From NCBI RefSeq assembly GCF_002251735.1, contig NZ_NOXS01000033.1:273726-337725 (forward strand): DNA of 64,000 nt, given 5' to 3'. The translations under genes and the position numbers were made by a program. The DNA is from Elstera cyanobacteriorum. GTDB taxonomy: Bacteria > Pseudomonadota > Alphaproteobacteria > Elsterales > Elsteraceae. Under the pieces are notes generated by a model that saw only the letters and a program-made list of their open reading frames with translations, did not search any database and had not been told where the DNA came from. Each line of letters begins with the position of its first letter. The first letter of the stretch is position 1. This document shows, one piece after another, positions 1 to 9,114 of the stretch.

Positions 1-252
1 GAACAGATTATCCTTCGAGCGGATCTGCTGTTCGACGGCGATGGAATAGACGCGGAAGTTGATCTTTCGATCGACCACTTCGAAAGGGGGCGGCAGTTTG
101 ATGTTCAGCCCCGCCTGGGCGGTGCGCACGAATTTGCCAAAGCGCGCGATGGTCCGCACTTCGTTCTGCGGCACTTGGAAGATCATCATCGGCAGCAGAA
201 GGATCAGCAGCACCAGCGGAATGACGAGCGCGGGGTTCAGATCAAAGGGCAT
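1..252 (-). CDS. SPFH/prohibitin-family membrane protein, N-terminal part (cut by window edge)
   Basis: Reading the minus strand from an ATG at 252 gives 84 codons open to the window edge. Residues about 8-28 form one hydrophobic N-terminal segment. It is followed by VPQNEVRTIARFGKFVRTAQ and then AGLNIKLPPPFEVVDRKIN, the usual start of an SPFH (stomatin/prohibitin/HflK) domain anchored in the inner membrane. Such proteins form large scaffolds and often partner an NfeD or FtsH-type protease. The C-terminal two thirds and any partner lie outside the window, so the exact subfamily cannot be named. Confidence 0.8.
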   Translation of the reverse strand, partial: MPFDLNPALVIPLVLLILLLPMMIFQVPQNEVRTIARFGKFVRTAQAGLNIKLPPPFEVVDRKINFRVYSIAVEQQIRSKDNLF

Positions 253-301
253 GACGGCACCATTAGGGCGAAGGAGGCCCCCACCATAGCCTAAAACGCC
301 G

Positions 302-1279
302 CTACAGCCACCCTTTGCGGCGCAACCACCAATAGGGGACGAGGGCCGAAATCAACATCAGCAGCAGCGAGAAGGGATAGCCCCAGGCCCATTTAAGCTC
401 CGGCATGCCGTCGAAGTTCATGCCGTAGATCGCCCCCACAAGCGTCGGCGGCAGGAACAGCACGGCGACGATGGAAAAGACCTTCACGATCTGGTTTTGC
501 GCCAGGGTAATTAGCCCCAGGGTCGCTTCGTGCAGATAGGTGATTTCTTCCGACATCTGCCCTTCGAAGGTCGTGAGGGACCGAATATCGCGCAGCACTA
601 AATTAAGGCGCGTGTGGCAGTCGGTGGTCAGGCGCGGGCCGGTATGTTCGGCCAGGAAAGGGATCAGCCGCTCAAAGCTCAGCAAGCTTTCGCGCAGCAG
701 GGTGCCGATGCGGCGTTTGCGCCCCAGGCGGCGCAGCAGGGCTTGCATCTGCTCTTCGGATGGGCGGCGGCGGTTCGTATCTTCGTCCTTAAAGAACAGC
801 CGCAGCGAGACATCATCGAGATCGGCAGCCACCTGTTCCAACACATCGGCGGCGCGTTCCAGAATGGCTTCGAGCAGCCCAACGAGCAAAGTGTCCGCCG
901 CCGCTTCGTCGGTCGGCAGATGTTGGGCGCGGTCGATGAATTGGCGGAAGGGCAGCGGATCGATATAGCGGACGCTGACCAAGGTGGTCGCGGTCAACAC
1001 GAAGGTCACGCGGGAGCGGATAGGCCGCCCCTCGCTAACGCCGGTAATGACCACGGCGGTCATGACCAGCGCGCCATTGTCGCGGTACAGCCGGGCGGAT
1101 TCTTCCACCGGGCGGCGGTCTTCGGCGGTGGGAATGGCGACGCCGACCAAGGCTTCGACCGCCTGTTCCTCCTCCAGCGTGGGAGTGCGAAGGTCGATCC
1201 AGCGGGCTAGGCGGCTGTCGGCGGGAAGGTCGGGAAGCGCGGCAAGCCGGTTCCCGACAAGACCATAAGCGGTCAGCAT
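302..1279 (-). CDS. corA: CorA-family divalent cation transporter
   Basis: This 325-residue protein has the CorA architecture: a long acidic and helical cytoplasmic domain (1 to about 265) and two C-terminal membrane helices. The signature YGMNF followed by MPELKWAWGYP sits in the periplasmic loop between the helices. GMN is the selectivity motif of CorA Mg2+/Co2+ channels, and the MPEL loop favours CorA over the ZntB branch. The C-terminus is basic (LRRKGWL), as expected for the cytoplasmic end of helix 2. The start codon directly abuts the T-rich tail of the infC terminator and has no visible Shine-Dalgarno sequence, so expression may depend on readthrough or the true start may lie downstream. 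Confidence 0.9.
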   Translation of the reverse strand: MLTAYGLVGNRLAALPDLPADSRLARWIDLRTPTLEEEQAVEALVGVAIPTAEDRRPVEESARLYRDNGALVMTAVVITGVSEGRPIRSRVTFVLTATTLVSVRYIDPLPFRQFIDRAQHLPTDEAAADTLLVGLLEAILERAADVLEQVAADLDDVSLRLFFKDEDTNRRRPSEEQMQALLRRLGRKRRIGTLLRESLLSFERLIPFLAEHTGPRLTTDCHTRLNLVLRDIRSLTTFEGQMSEEITYLHEATLGLITLAQNQIVKVFSIVAVLFLPPTLVGAIYGMNFDGMPELKWAWGYPFSLLLMLISALVPYWWLRRKGWL

Positions 1280-1309
1280 AAAAGGAAAAGGCGCCGTTAC
1301 CGCGGCGCC
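1280..1309 (-). terminator. intrinsic terminator overlapping the infC stop codon
   Basis: On the minus strand GGCGCC (1309-1304) pairs with GGCGCC (1295-1290) across an 8-base loop that contains the infC TAA. A T-rich tail (TTTTCCTTTT, 1289-1280) follows. The corA ATG begins at the next base, 1279, so this hairpin lies between infC and corA and should limit cotranscription. Confidence 0.7.
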
Positions 1310-1833
1310 ATTACCATAATCATCTGACGGCCTTCCATCTTGGGCATCTGTTCTACCTTGGCGATGGCCTCAAGATCGTCGCGCACACGGATAAGGACTT
1401 GCATCCCCAGTTCCTGATGCGCCAATTCACGGCCGCGGAAGCGCAGGGTAACCTTTACCTTGTCGCCTTCCTCGATGAATTTTACCATCGCCCGCATTTT
1501 GACGGCGTAATCATTGTCGTCGATCATCGGGCGAAGTTTAATTTCCTTCACTTCGATGATCTTCTGCTTCTTGCGGGCTTCGGCCTTACGCTTCTGTTCT
1601 TCGAACTTAAACTTGCCGTAGTCCAGAATCTTACAGACGGGCGGCACGGCTTGCGCCGCGACTTCCACCAGGTCCATCCCGGCGTCTTCGGCCCGTTCCA
1701 GCGCCTCGCGCAGCGATACAACGCCAACCATCTCGCCATCGGCGGCAACGAGGCGCACCTGCATCGAGTTGATTTCGTCATTGATGCGGGGCCCGTCGCG
1801 GGTCGGCACCATGTCTTGAGGTATCCTAGCTAT
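1297..1833 (-). CDS. infC: Translation initiation factor IF-3, probable ATA start
   Basis: IF-3 binds the 30S subunit and checks the initiator tRNA and start codon. The N-domain begins at [11 protein letters not shown], followed by the helical linker ([20 protein letters not shown]) and the C-domain ([21 protein letters not shown]). The first ATG in frame is at 1812 and lacks a Shine-Dalgarno sequence. Seven codons upstream an ATA (1833-1831) sits six bases behind a good AGGAG (1844-1840), and an in-frame TGA lies two codons further up. Use of a rare start codon is known for infC, where IF-3 represses its own translation, so I place the start at 1833. If that is wrong, the gene is 1297-1812. 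It lies downstream of thrS on the same strand, an order common in bacteria. Confidence 0.93.
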   Translation of the reverse strand: MARIPQDMVPTRDGPRINDEINSMQVRLVAADGEMVGVVSLREALERAEDAGMDLVEVAAQAVPPVCKILDYGKFKFEEQKRKAEARKKQKIIEVKEIKLRPMIDDNDYAVKMRAMVKFIEEGDKVKVTLRFRGRELAHQELGMQVLIRVRDDLEAIAKVEQMPKMEGRQMIMVMAPR

Positions 1834-1870
1834 GACTCACTCCTGTAAACGCCATCGATGTGATAGCCGA

Positions 1871-1897
1871 AAAGGCCCCGGCGGCTTACGCCGCCGG
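1871..1897 (-). terminator. intrinsic terminator over the thrS stop codon
   Basis: CCGGCGGC (1897-1890, minus strand) pairs perfectly with GCCGCCGG (1885-1878). The four-base loop holds most of the thrS TAA, and GGCCTTTT follows. The 8-bp GC stem plus short T-run is a typical intrinsic terminator. It separates thrS from infC although both lie on the same strand. Confidence 0.7.
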
Positions 1898-3817
1898 AAC
1901 CTGGGCTTCTTCTGTTAGTCTAGTCAGGGCTGCCGCAAGTTCAAGAACTTCCTGCGTCTCCCCATCCATGCGCCGAATGGCAACGGTCCGATTTTCCGCC
2001 TCGCGCCGCCCAACGACCAGCATCACCGGCACTTTCGCCAGCGAATGTTCGCGCACCTTGTAGTTGATCTTTTCGTTGCGCGCGTCGAGTTCGACCTTCA
2101 GCCCCGCCTTGCGGCAGGCGTCGGCGACTTCCTGGGCATAGGGTTCGGCATCGCCGGTGATATTGGCGACGACGACTTGGAGGGGGGCCAGCCACAGCGG
2201 CAGCTTACCGGCATAATGTTCGATCAGAATGCCGATGAAGCGCTCCAGGCTGCCCAAGATCGCCCGGTGCAGCATCACGGGGCGGTGCCGGGCGCTATCC
2301 TCGCCGATATAGGTGGCGTCCAGCCGCTCCGGCAGCACGAAATCGAGCTGCAAGGTGCCGCACTGCCACGTTCGCCCGATGGCGTCGGTCAGGTGGAATT
2401 CCACCTTCGGGCCGTAGAAGGCGCCTTCGTTCGGCAGTTCTTCGAACGGCAGACCGGCGGCGTTCAGCGCGTCGCGCAGCCCTTGTTCGGCCCGGTCCCA
2501 GGTCTCATCGGTCCCAGCGCGCACATCGGGGCGCAGGGCCAGCTTGACGCTGACCTGATCCAGACCGAAGCCTAGATCGCGGTAAACGCCCAGTTGGAGC
2601 TTGCAGTACTCAAGCGATTCCGAGGTAATCTGGTCTTCACGGCAGAAGATATGCGCATCGTCCTGGGTGAAGGCGCGGACGCGCATAATGCCGTGCAGCG
2701 AGCCCGAGGATTCGTTGCGATGGCAGGCGCCGAATTCCGCCATACGGATCGGCAGATCGCGGTAGGACTTCAGCCCTTGCCGGAAGACCTGCACGTGCGC
2801 CGGGCAGTTCATCGGTTTAATGCCGAACAGGCGCTCGCCCGCATCGACTTCGACCTTGAACATATTGTCGCCGTACATGTCCCAATGGCCGGAAGCCTTG
2901 AACAGCGAGCTATCGACAAGCTGCGGGGTTTTCACCTCCACATAACCGTTCTGGTCGAGCCGTCCGCGGATAAAGTTTTCCAGCGTGCGGAACAGCGTCC
3001 AGCCCTTGGGGTGCCAGAAGACCATGCCCGCCGCCTCTTCCTGCTGATGGAAGAGGTTCATTTCGCGTCCAAGCTTGCGGTGATCGCGCTTTTCGGCCTC
3101 GGCAAGCTGGAACAAATATTGGTCTAGCTCATCCTGAGTGCGCCACGCCGTGCCATAGATGCGCTGCAACTGCGGCTTGCTGGCGTCGCCGCGCCAATAG
3201 GCGCCCGACACTTTGGTCAGCTTGAAGGCCTGGCCGATCTTGCCGGTGGACGGGAGATGCGGGCCGTAACAGAGATCCAGCCACGCATCGCCTTGGCGAT
3301 AGATGGAGATATCTTCGTTGGCGTCGATCTCGCCGATCCATTCGGCCTTAAAGCTCTCGCCCTTCTCGGTGAAGTAAGCGACGGCCTTATCGCGGCTCCA
3401 AACTTCGCGGACGAAGGGCAAATCGCGCTTCACGATCTCGCGCATGCGGGCTTCGATCCCGGCGAGGTCTTCGGTCGAAAACGGCTCTTTCCGATGGAAA
3501 TCGTAATAGAAGCCGGTTTCCGTCGCCGGGCCAAAGGTCACCTGCGTGCCGGGGAACAGTTCCTGCACCGCCTGCGCCATGATGTGGCTGCAGTCGTGGC
3601 GGATCAGCTCCAAAGCGTCGGGCGACTTGAGCGTAATGATCTCAAGCTTAACGTCGGTAGTGAGAGTAGTGGTCAGGTCCTTCACTTCGCCGTTGATTTT
3701 AATGGCGAGGGCAGCCTTTGCCAGCCCCGCCCCGATGCTGGCAGCCACCGCCGCGCCCGTGACCGGGCCGGGGAACTCCCGCACGCTATTATCGGGAAGG
3801 GTAATCCTGATCATCAT
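1886..3817 (-). CDS. thrS: Threonine--tRNA ligase
   Basis: This class II synthetase charges tRNA-Thr. In order it has an N-terminal TGS domain ([20 protein letters not shown]), the second N-terminal editing domain with the H-x3-H motif in [10 protein letters not shown], and the catalytic core. The core includes [10 protein letters not shown], whose Cys is a zinc ligand, and motif 2 in [17 protein letters not shown]. The C-terminal anticodon-binding domain carries [17 protein letters not shown]. Length (643 aa) is normal for the family. I chose the ATG at 3817; a GTG two codons upstream (3823) is also open. Neither has a strong ribosome-binding site. The upstream 177 bases are shared with the divergent gene at 3995. 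Confidence 0.97.
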   Translation of the reverse strand: MMIRITLPDNSVREFPGPVTGAAVAASIGAGLAKAALAIKINGEVKDLTTTLTTDVKLEIITLKSPDALELIRHDCSHIMAQAVQELFPGTQVTFGPATETGFYYDFHRKEPFSTEDLAGIEARMREIVKRDLPFVREVWSRDKAVAYFTEKGESFKAEWIGEIDANEDISIYRQGDAWLDLCYGPHLPSTGKIGQAFKLTKVSGAYWRGDASKPQLQRIYGTAWRTQDELDQYLFQLAEAEKRDHRKLGREMNLFHQQEEAAGMVFWHPKGWTLFRTLENFIRGRLDQNGYVEVKTPQLVDSSLFKASGHWDMYGDNMFKVEVDAGERLFGIKPMNCPAHVQVFRQGLKSYRDLPIRMAEFGACHRNESSGSLHGIMRVRAFTQDDAHIFCREDQITSESLEYCKLQLGVYRDLGFGLDQVSVKLALRPDVRAGTDETWDRAEQGLRDALNAAGLPFEELPNEGAFYGPKVEFHLTDAIGRTWQCGTLQLDFVLPERLDATYIGEDSARHRPVMLHRAILGSLERFIGILIEHYAGKLPLWLAPLQVVVANITGDAEPYAQEVADACRKAGLKVELDARNEKINYKVREHSLAKVPVMLVVGRREAENRTVAIRRMDGETQEVLELAAALTRLTEEAQVPAA

Positions 3818-3994
3818 ACTCACTCAAAAAGATCGTTTGCAGGGGAAGTCCTGCAACGGCAGACCGTGCGAGAGTGGTAGGGGGGCTGTCAAGCCTTGGC
3901 GGCGCGGGGTTCCCCAGACTTTCCTGCAAGCGGTGCGTTGCCTTAGCCGGGGGTTCTTCTTATAAATCGACTCAAGATTTAATCGGAGGGCGAA

Positions 3995-4348
3995 ATGCGG
4001 GCTTTCGGCGCAGCACTGATCGCGGTTTTGGTAACGGCGGGAACGGCCCTGGCGCAGACGGCGCCGGTGCAGCTTTTCAAAGTGGTGACGGTCAAGGACG
4101 AGATCACCATCGGCGTCACGGCGGCGGAAGCGGCCAAGCTCGGTTCAGGCCCGGTACTGGAGGCGCTGGCAACGCTCCTCACCCGGCAGGGGCAGTTGAG
4201 CGCCTGGCAGTATGCCATGCGCAAGGGCAGCGATGGGGCGTTGGAGCAAGCCCCGCTGCGCCGGGTGGTGATTTTTAAAACCGATAGTCTGCGGCTGGAG
4301 CCGGTCACCCTAGGCGCCACTGTAAAGCTGGTCGCGCCGAAGGAGTAA
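3995..4348 (+). CDS. Small exported protein of unknown function
   Basis: The 117-residue product has a clear signal peptide (MRAFGAALIAVLVTAGTALA with AxA-type cleavage before QTAP). A mature domain of about 95 residues follows, without cysteines or recognisable motifs. The start has a good GGAGG seven bases upstream. The mature part alternates charged and hydrophobic residues (VVTVKDEITIGVTAAEAAKL) and ends in a lysine-rich tail. It is divergent from thrS and stands upstream of ada with a 75-base gap. I do not recognise the family. A periplasmic location is inferred from the signal peptide only. Confidence 0.75.
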   Translation: MRAFGAALIAVLVTAGTALAQTAPVQLFKVVTVKDEITIGVTAAEAAKLGSGPVLEALATLLTRQGQLSAWQYAMRKGSDGALEQAPLRRVVIFKTDSLRLEPVTLGATVKLVAPKE

Positions 4349-4423
4349 ACCGCAAGGACCGGGACGCGGCGACCGGGCAGCGCGTCTATCGTCGGGCATC
4401 TTCTCCCCCTGTCTGGTGATGCT

Positions 4424-5500
4424 ATGCTCGACGCTATGACCCTGCCCGACGATACCCTCTCCCCTGACGACCGGCGCTATGCGCAGGTTCTGGCGCGCGA
4501 TGCCAGCCAGGATGGTCTGTTTTGGTATGGGGTGATGACCACGGGCGTCTATTGCCGTCCCGGCTGTGCCTCGCGCGCGCCAAAGCGTCAGAATGTGCGC
4601 TTCTATGCCAGCCCCGCCGAGGCCCAGGCGGATGGGTTACGCGCCTGCAAGCGCTGCCGCCCGGATGCCGCCGTTAGCCGCGCCCATCACATCGCCGCCG
4701 TCACGCGCGCCTGCCGTCTGCTGGAGGTCTCGGAAACCGAACCGAACCTCGATGCTTTGGCGGCGGAGGCACACCTCAGCCCCTTCCACTTCCATCGCCT
4801 GTTCAAGGAAATCACCGGCCTGACGCCCAAGCAATTCGCGCAAAGCCAGCGGCGGGTGCGCGTGCAGGAAGCTTTGCAGCGCGAGGCCAGCGTGACCGAG
4901 GCGGTCTATGCCGCCGGCTTCAACTCCTCCGGTCGGTTCTACGAGGCCGCCGATGGGATGCTGGGGATGAGCCCCACCCGCTTCCGCCAGGGCGGCGACG
5001 GGCTGACGATCCGCTATACGGTGGCCCCCTGTTGGCTCGGCCTGATGCTTGTGGCGTCAACCGAACGCGGTCTCTGCTGCCTGATCCTCGGCGACGAGGC
5101 CGACGCGCTGATCGCCGATCTGCACGCCCGTTTTCCGAAAGCCCAGATTGTTCCTGCCGACGCCGGGTTCGCCGAAACCATCGCCGTGGTCGCGCGCTTC
5201 ATCGAAACGCCCGCCGTCGGGCTTTCCTTGCCGCTGGATATTCAAGGCACCGCCTTTCAGCAGCGCGTCTGGCAGGCCCTGCGCGCCATTCCGCCGGGGC
5301 AAACCGCCAGCTATTCCGAGATTGCCGCCGCCATCGGCCAACCAAAAGCCGCCCGCGCCGTCGCCGGGGCCTGCGCCGCCAACCCCATCGCCGTTGCCGT
5401 CCCCTGCCATCGCATTATCCGCGACGGCGGCGCTGTCTCCGGCTACCGCTGGGGCGTCGAGCGCAAGAAGAAGCTGCTGGCGCGGGAGGCGGGGGAGTAG
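4424..5500 (+). CDS. ada: Ada: methylphosphotriester/O6-methylguanine-DNA methyltransferase and AraC-type activator
   Basis: This is a full-length fusion (358 aa; E. coli Ada is about the same size). Residues 1 to about 85 form the zinc/phosphotriester domain with cysteines 44, 48, 75 and 78 (GVYCRPGCAS and ACKRCRP). Residues about 85-190 form an AraC-type helix-turn-helix domain (HLSPFHFHRLFKEITGLTPK). The C-terminal half is the O6-methylguanine methyltransferase, with the acceptor cysteine in AVPCHRII. It repairs alkylated DNA and, when methylated on the N-terminal cysteine, activates its own regulon. A second start (ATG at 4436) is possible. No alkB or alkA partner is adjacent; it converges with the protease gene with a 3-base gap. 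Confidence 0.96.
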   Translation: MLDAMTLPDDTLSPDDRRYAQVLARDASQDGLFWYGVMTTGVYCRPGCASRAPKRQNVRFYASPAEAQADGLRACKRCRPDAAVSRAHHIAAVTRACRLLEVSETEPNLDALAAEAHLSPFHFHRLFKEITGLTPKQFAQSQRRVRVQEALQREASVTEAVYAAGFNSSGRFYEAADGMLGMSPTRFRQGGDGLTIRYTVAPCWLGLMLVASTERGLCCLILGDEADALIADLHARFPKAQIVPADAGFAETIAVVARFIETPAVGLSLPLDIQGTAFQQRVWQALRAIPPGQTASYSEIAAAIGQPKAARAVAGACAANPIAVAVPCHRIIRDGGAVSGYRWGVERKKKLLAREAGE

Positions 5501-5503
5501 GCG

Positions 5504-6568
5504 TCACTCCGCCGGGGCAATGTCCGCCACGGTCAGCCGTTCGTTGCGCACGCGCCCGTCGCGCTGGACAGTGATATCGACGGGCTTGCCGATGCCGACT
5601 TGATCGAGAAGCGCTGCGAGGCTGGCGATGCCGCTGATTGGTTGCCCGGCGACATGGGTGATGACATCGCCCAAGCGCCCGGCGCTGCGATCGATGCCGC
5701 GCAGGCCGATCTTCGCGGCAGGGCTGCCGGGCAGGACGGAGGCGACGACGAGACCGGAAACGCCGAAGCGGGCAGCCAGTTCATCCGGCGCGGCGAGAAT
5801 GCCGATGCCGGGGCGCGGGATGCGCTTATCGCGGATCAGGATAGGGACGATGCGGTTGATGGTATCGACCGGCACGGCGAACCCTACCCCGGCGGACGAT
5901 CCGGTGGCCGATAGGATCGCCGTGGTAATGCCGATCAACCGCCCGGCGCTATCCAGCAGCGGCCCGCCGGAATTGCCGGGATTGATGGCGGCATCGGTCT
6001 GGATCGCGCCGATCACCTCCCGCCCCGGCGCGGTCGGCAGGCGGCGGTCGAGGGCGGAGATCAGACCGGAGGTCAGCGTGCGCGATAGGCCGAAGGGATT
6101 GCCGATGGCGTAGACGCTCTGGCCGACCTTCAACTCAGCAGAACTGCCGATAGGGATGGGCCGCAGCGGCACCCGCCCATCGACCAGCTTAATGACGGCA
6201 AGATCGTGATCAGGCGAGACGCCGATGACCCGCGCGTCCAGCGCGTCGCCGCGATCTAGGCGCACGCGCACGCTCTGCGCCCCTTCGACCACATGGTAGT
6301 TGGTGACGATATGCCCGGCGGCATCCCACACAAACCCCGACCCGGCGCCGCCATCGCTGCCCGGATCGCCGGTGAAGATATAGGCGACGGAGGGGGCGGC
6401 ATTCTCGAACAGGGCGATGGTGTGCTGCTCATGTTCAGTCAGCGACCCGCGCGCATCGACGGGCCGGGGCCGATCCACCACCAACCAGACCGACCGAACG
6501 AACCGCTCGCCAACCCATAGGGCCGCGATGAGAAGAAGGCCGAGGAGGAGGAGGCGGGAGAAGCGCAT
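5504..6568 (-). CDS. HtrA/DegS-type membrane-anchored serine protease with one PDZ domain
   Basis: The 354-residue protein starts with one hydrophobic anchor (LLLLGLLLIAALWVGERFV) and then a trypsin-like S1C domain. The triad is visible: His in IVTNYHVVEGA, Asp in SPDHDLAVIKL and Ser in INPGNSGGPLLD. A single C-terminal PDZ domain (LGDVITHVAGQPISGIASL) completes a DegS-like layout rather than the two-PDZ DegP layout. It should act in the periplasm in envelope protein quality control. Its ATG lies two bases after the stop of the upstream CNNM/HlyC gene, so the two are almost surely cotranscribed. Whether it cleaves an anti-sigma factor as E. coli DegS does cannot be told from sequence. Confidence 0.93.
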   Translation of the reverse strand: MRFSRLLLLGLLLIAALWVGERFVRSVWLVVDRPRPVDARGSLTEHEQHTIALFENAAPSVAYIFTGDPGSDGGAGSGFVWDAAGHIVTNYHVVEGAQSVRVRLDRGDALDARVIGVSPDHDLAVIKLVDGRVPLRPIPIGSSAELKVGQSVYAIGNPFGLSRTLTSGLISALDRRLPTAPGREVIGAIQTDAAINPGNSGGPLLDSAGRLIGITTAILSATGSSAGVGFAVPVDTINRIVPILIRDKRIPRPGIGILAAPDELAARFGVSGLVVASVLPGSPAAKIGLRGIDRSAGRLGDVITHVAGQPISGIASLAALLDQVGIGKPVDITVQRDGRVRNERLTVADIAPAE

Positions 6569-6570
6569 GG

Positions 6571-7866
6571 CTAATCGTCATCCGTCGGGGCCGTCACCAG
6601 CACCTTATCGACGCGGCGCCCGTCCATATCCATCACTTCGAGGGTGAAGCCGTCGAGGGCGACCCGGTCGGCGGCTTCGGGGATGCGTTTCAACTGGCTC
6701 ATGATGAACCCGCCGAGGGTTTGCACATGGGCTTCGTCGGCGCCGGGGAATTCGGGGATGCCGGTCACGGTTTGCACTTGGTCGAGCGGCATCATGCCGT
6801 CGATCAGCCAGGAGCCGTCTTCCCGCTGCACCCAGGCCGGGTCTTCGTCGTGCGCGGCGGCAGGATCGCCGCCGATGAGGGCTTGCAGCAGGTCGGCGGG
6901 GGTCACCAGCCCTTGCAGGTCGCCATATTCATCGACGATCAGGGCCAAGTCTTCGCCCGATTGGCGGAACTGGTCCAGCACCTTCAGCGCCGGGGCGGTT
7001 TCTGGGATATAGAGCGGCTGGCGCAGGGCGGCGCGCAGGTCTAGCCCCTCGCCCGCCAGCGCCTTTTGCAGCAGGTCTTTCACCCGCACGATGCCAACGA
7101 TATTGTCCGGCGCGCCATCGACGATGGGAAAGCGCGAATAGCGGCTGTTTTGCATCACGGCCAGCCAGCTTTCCGGCGTGCCTGCTAGATCGATGGTTTC
7201 GATTTGGGTGCGCGGCGTCATCAGGGCCGAAACGCGCCGGTCGCCGAGGCGCAGGGTTTGATCGACGATCTGCTGTTCCGCCGTATCGAAATGGCCCGAT
7301 GCGGCGCCTTCGCGCATCAGATGGCGCACCTCTTCGTCGCTGACCGCATCGGCATCGCTTTCCTTGCCGGGGATCAGCTTTAGAACGAGGTTGGTGCAGA
7401 GGGACAAAAGCCAGATCGCCGGGCGGGCGATACGGCTGGTGATCAGCAGCAGGCCCGAGAGGGCGGCGGCGACCCGTTCGGGGTAGGTCAGGCCCAGGCG
7501 CTTCGGTACAAGTTCGCCCAAGACGAGGCTGACGAAAGCGATGCCGATGACGACCAGCACGAAGGCCAGCGTATCGGCAATCGGTGCCAGGGTCTCATTC
7601 CGCGCCAGGATGGCCGCAAACTCGCCCGAAAGCGCATCGCCGCCAATCGCGCCGGTGATGACGCTGACCAGGGTGATCCCGATCTGGACGGTCGAGAGAA
7701 GATCGGTCGGCTTTTCCGCAAGGGTCAGCGCCCGCCGCGCGCCTTGGCTGGTTTTCGCCAAGCGTTGCAGCCGCGCCTTGCGGGCGGAGACAACGGCCAT
7801 CTCGCCCATCGCGAACAGGCCGTTCACCAGGATGAGCAGGAAGACGAGCAGAAGTTTGATAATCAT
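6571..7866 (-). CDS. CNNM/HlyC-CorC family membrane protein (DUF21 + CBS pair + CorC_HlyC domain)
   Basis: The 431 residues show an N-terminal DUF21 membrane domain with several helices (LLLVFLLILVNGLFAMGEM, LSTVQIGITLVSVITGAIGG). It is followed by a tandem CBS module around VSALMTPRTQIETIDL and RYSRFPIVDGAPDNIVGI, and a C-terminal CorC_HlyC domain (VQTLGGFIMSQLKRIPEAAD). Family members are implicated in Mg2+/Co2+ efflux or membrane-stress tolerance; the old name hemolysin is misleading. It heads an apparent two-gene operon with the DegS-like protease (TAG-CC-ATG junction). CBS domains suggest control by an adenine nucleotide. Confidence 0.93.
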   Translation of the reverse strand: MIIKLLLVFLLILVNGLFAMGEMAVVSARKARLQRLAKTSQGARRALTLAEKPTDLLSTVQIGITLVSVITGAIGGDALSGEFAAILARNETLAPIADTLAFVLVVIGIAFVSLVLGELVPKRLGLTYPERVAAALSGLLLITSRIARPAIWLLSLCTNLVLKLIPGKESDADAVSDEEVRHLMREGAASGHFDTAEQQIVDQTLRLGDRRVSALMTPRTQIETIDLAGTPESWLAVMQNSRYSRFPIVDGAPDNIVGIVRVKDLLQKALAGEGLDLRAALRQPLYIPETAPALKVLDQFRQSGEDLALIVDEYGDLQGLVTPADLLQALIGGDPAAAHDEDPAWVQREDGSWLIDGMMPLDQVQTVTGIPEFPGADEAHVQTLGGFIMSQLKRIPEAADRVALDGFTLEVMDMDGRRVDKVLVTAPTDDD

Positions 7867-8031
7867 CGCCGCCCATCGCCCGGCAGAAGGGGCGCGGAGC
7901 CAAGAGACTTCTCGCGGCGGGAAAACACGGTCAGGCGCGGACGCCTAGGACTGTCGCTGGACATTGGGTCCGGTTCAATTGGTGCAAGGACGCGCCTTTA
8001 TACCGAAACGGGCGCGGTTTCGCTACAGGAG

Positions 8032-9036
8032 TCACGTCAGCTTTAGCAAGGCCACCACCAGCCCGAGCAGCAGCAGCGTTTCGGCCGCCATCAGCCCAAC
8101 CGCCCGCGCGCCAACCTTGCCTAAGGCTTGCAAGGAGGTTTTGACCCCCAAAGCGGCAATCGACAGGGTGATGCACCAGCGCGAGGCGTCACCCATCGCG
8201 CTCCCTGCCCAAGCAGGCAAAACCCCGGCGCTATTGAGGGCGACGAGCACGACGAAGGCGATCAGGAAGAGGGGCACCAGCGGCGGGCTTTTCCCGGGTG
8301 GGCCATCCTCCCCCTCCGCCGGGATGCGGCGGGCGAGCAGCGCGACGATCAGCACGGTTGGCACCAGCAGCGCGACGCGCCAGAGCTTGATGATCGTCGC
8401 CACATCGCCCGTCTCACGCCCAACGCTATAGCCCGCGCCGACCACTTGCGCGACGTCGTGGATCGTGCCGCCTAGGAAAATCCCGGTATCGGTCGCATCA
8501 AAACCGATGAGCCGCGCCAGCACCGGATAGAGCACCATCGCCAGCGTCGACAGGGCCGTGACGCCGATGATGGTGAAGGCGGTATCGCGCTCATGGTCGG
8601 GGTAGCGCGGCAATACGGCGGAAATCGCGGCGGCGGCAGAGGCGCCACAAATCGCCGTTGCGCCCGCCGACAGCACGCCGAAGCGCTGCTTTAGGCCCAA
8701 GGCCCGCGCGGCCAATAGCCCGAACCCGATGGTCAGCGCCACGGCGGCGGCGATTCCCGCCAGCGTGTGCCAGCCCAGCGCCGAAATCTGATTAAGCGTA
8801 ATCCGCCCGCCCAGCAGGGCGACCCCGATGCGCAGAATGCTGCGGGCGGAAAAGGCGATCCCCTCGGCAAAGCGGCTATCGCTGGCCAGGAAGTTGAACG
8901 CCATCCCCAGCAGCAGGGCATAAAGAACCGCAGGCCCCCCTTGGCTCGCCGCGACGAAACTGGCGGCCAGCGCCAGGGTCAGGCTCAGCAAAACACCGGG
9001 GAAAATCGCGCGGCCGCGTCGGGAAAGGCCCATCAT
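8032..9036 (-). CDS. YeiH/UPF0324-type putative sulfate exporter
   Basis: This 334-residue, strongly hydrophobic protein has about ten predicted membrane helices. It contains family hallmarks such as LLGMAFNF, IGVALLGGRITLNQI, CGASAAAAISAVLP and GTIHDVAQVVGAGY. It matches the UPF0324/YeiH family annotated as putative sulfate exporters; the substrate is not established for most members. It lies 78 bases downstream of arsC on the same strand, so it could be read from the arsenic operon, but the gap is long enough for its own promoter. Confidence 0.9.
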   Translation of the reverse strand: MMGLSRRGRAIFPGVLLSLTLALAASFVAASQGGPAVLYALLLGMAFNFLASDSRFAEGIAFSARSILRIGVALLGGRITLNQISALGWHTLAGIAAAVALTIGFGLLAARALGLKQRFGVLSAGATAICGASAAAAISAVLPRYPDHERDTAFTIIGVTALSTLAMVLYPVLARLIGFDATDTGIFLGGTIHDVAQVVGAGYSVGRETGDVATIIKLWRVALLVPTVLIVALLARRIPAEGEDGPPGKSPPLVPLFLIAFVVLVALNSAGVLPAWAGSAMGDASRWCITLSIAALGVKTSLQALGKVGARAVGLMAAETLLLLGLVVALLKLT

Positions 9037-9114
9037 CCAGTCCGCAAAATACAGAGACGGAGTGGGAATAGACCCTGCGACGGGGGCCGGTCAAGGCTCA
9101 TGACATGTCAGCGC

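Noticed and set aside
540..1268. Plus-strand open frames of up to 198 codons opposite corA
   Set aside because: They are antisense to a clear CorA gene and have compositionally biased, family-less translations with no ribosome sites.
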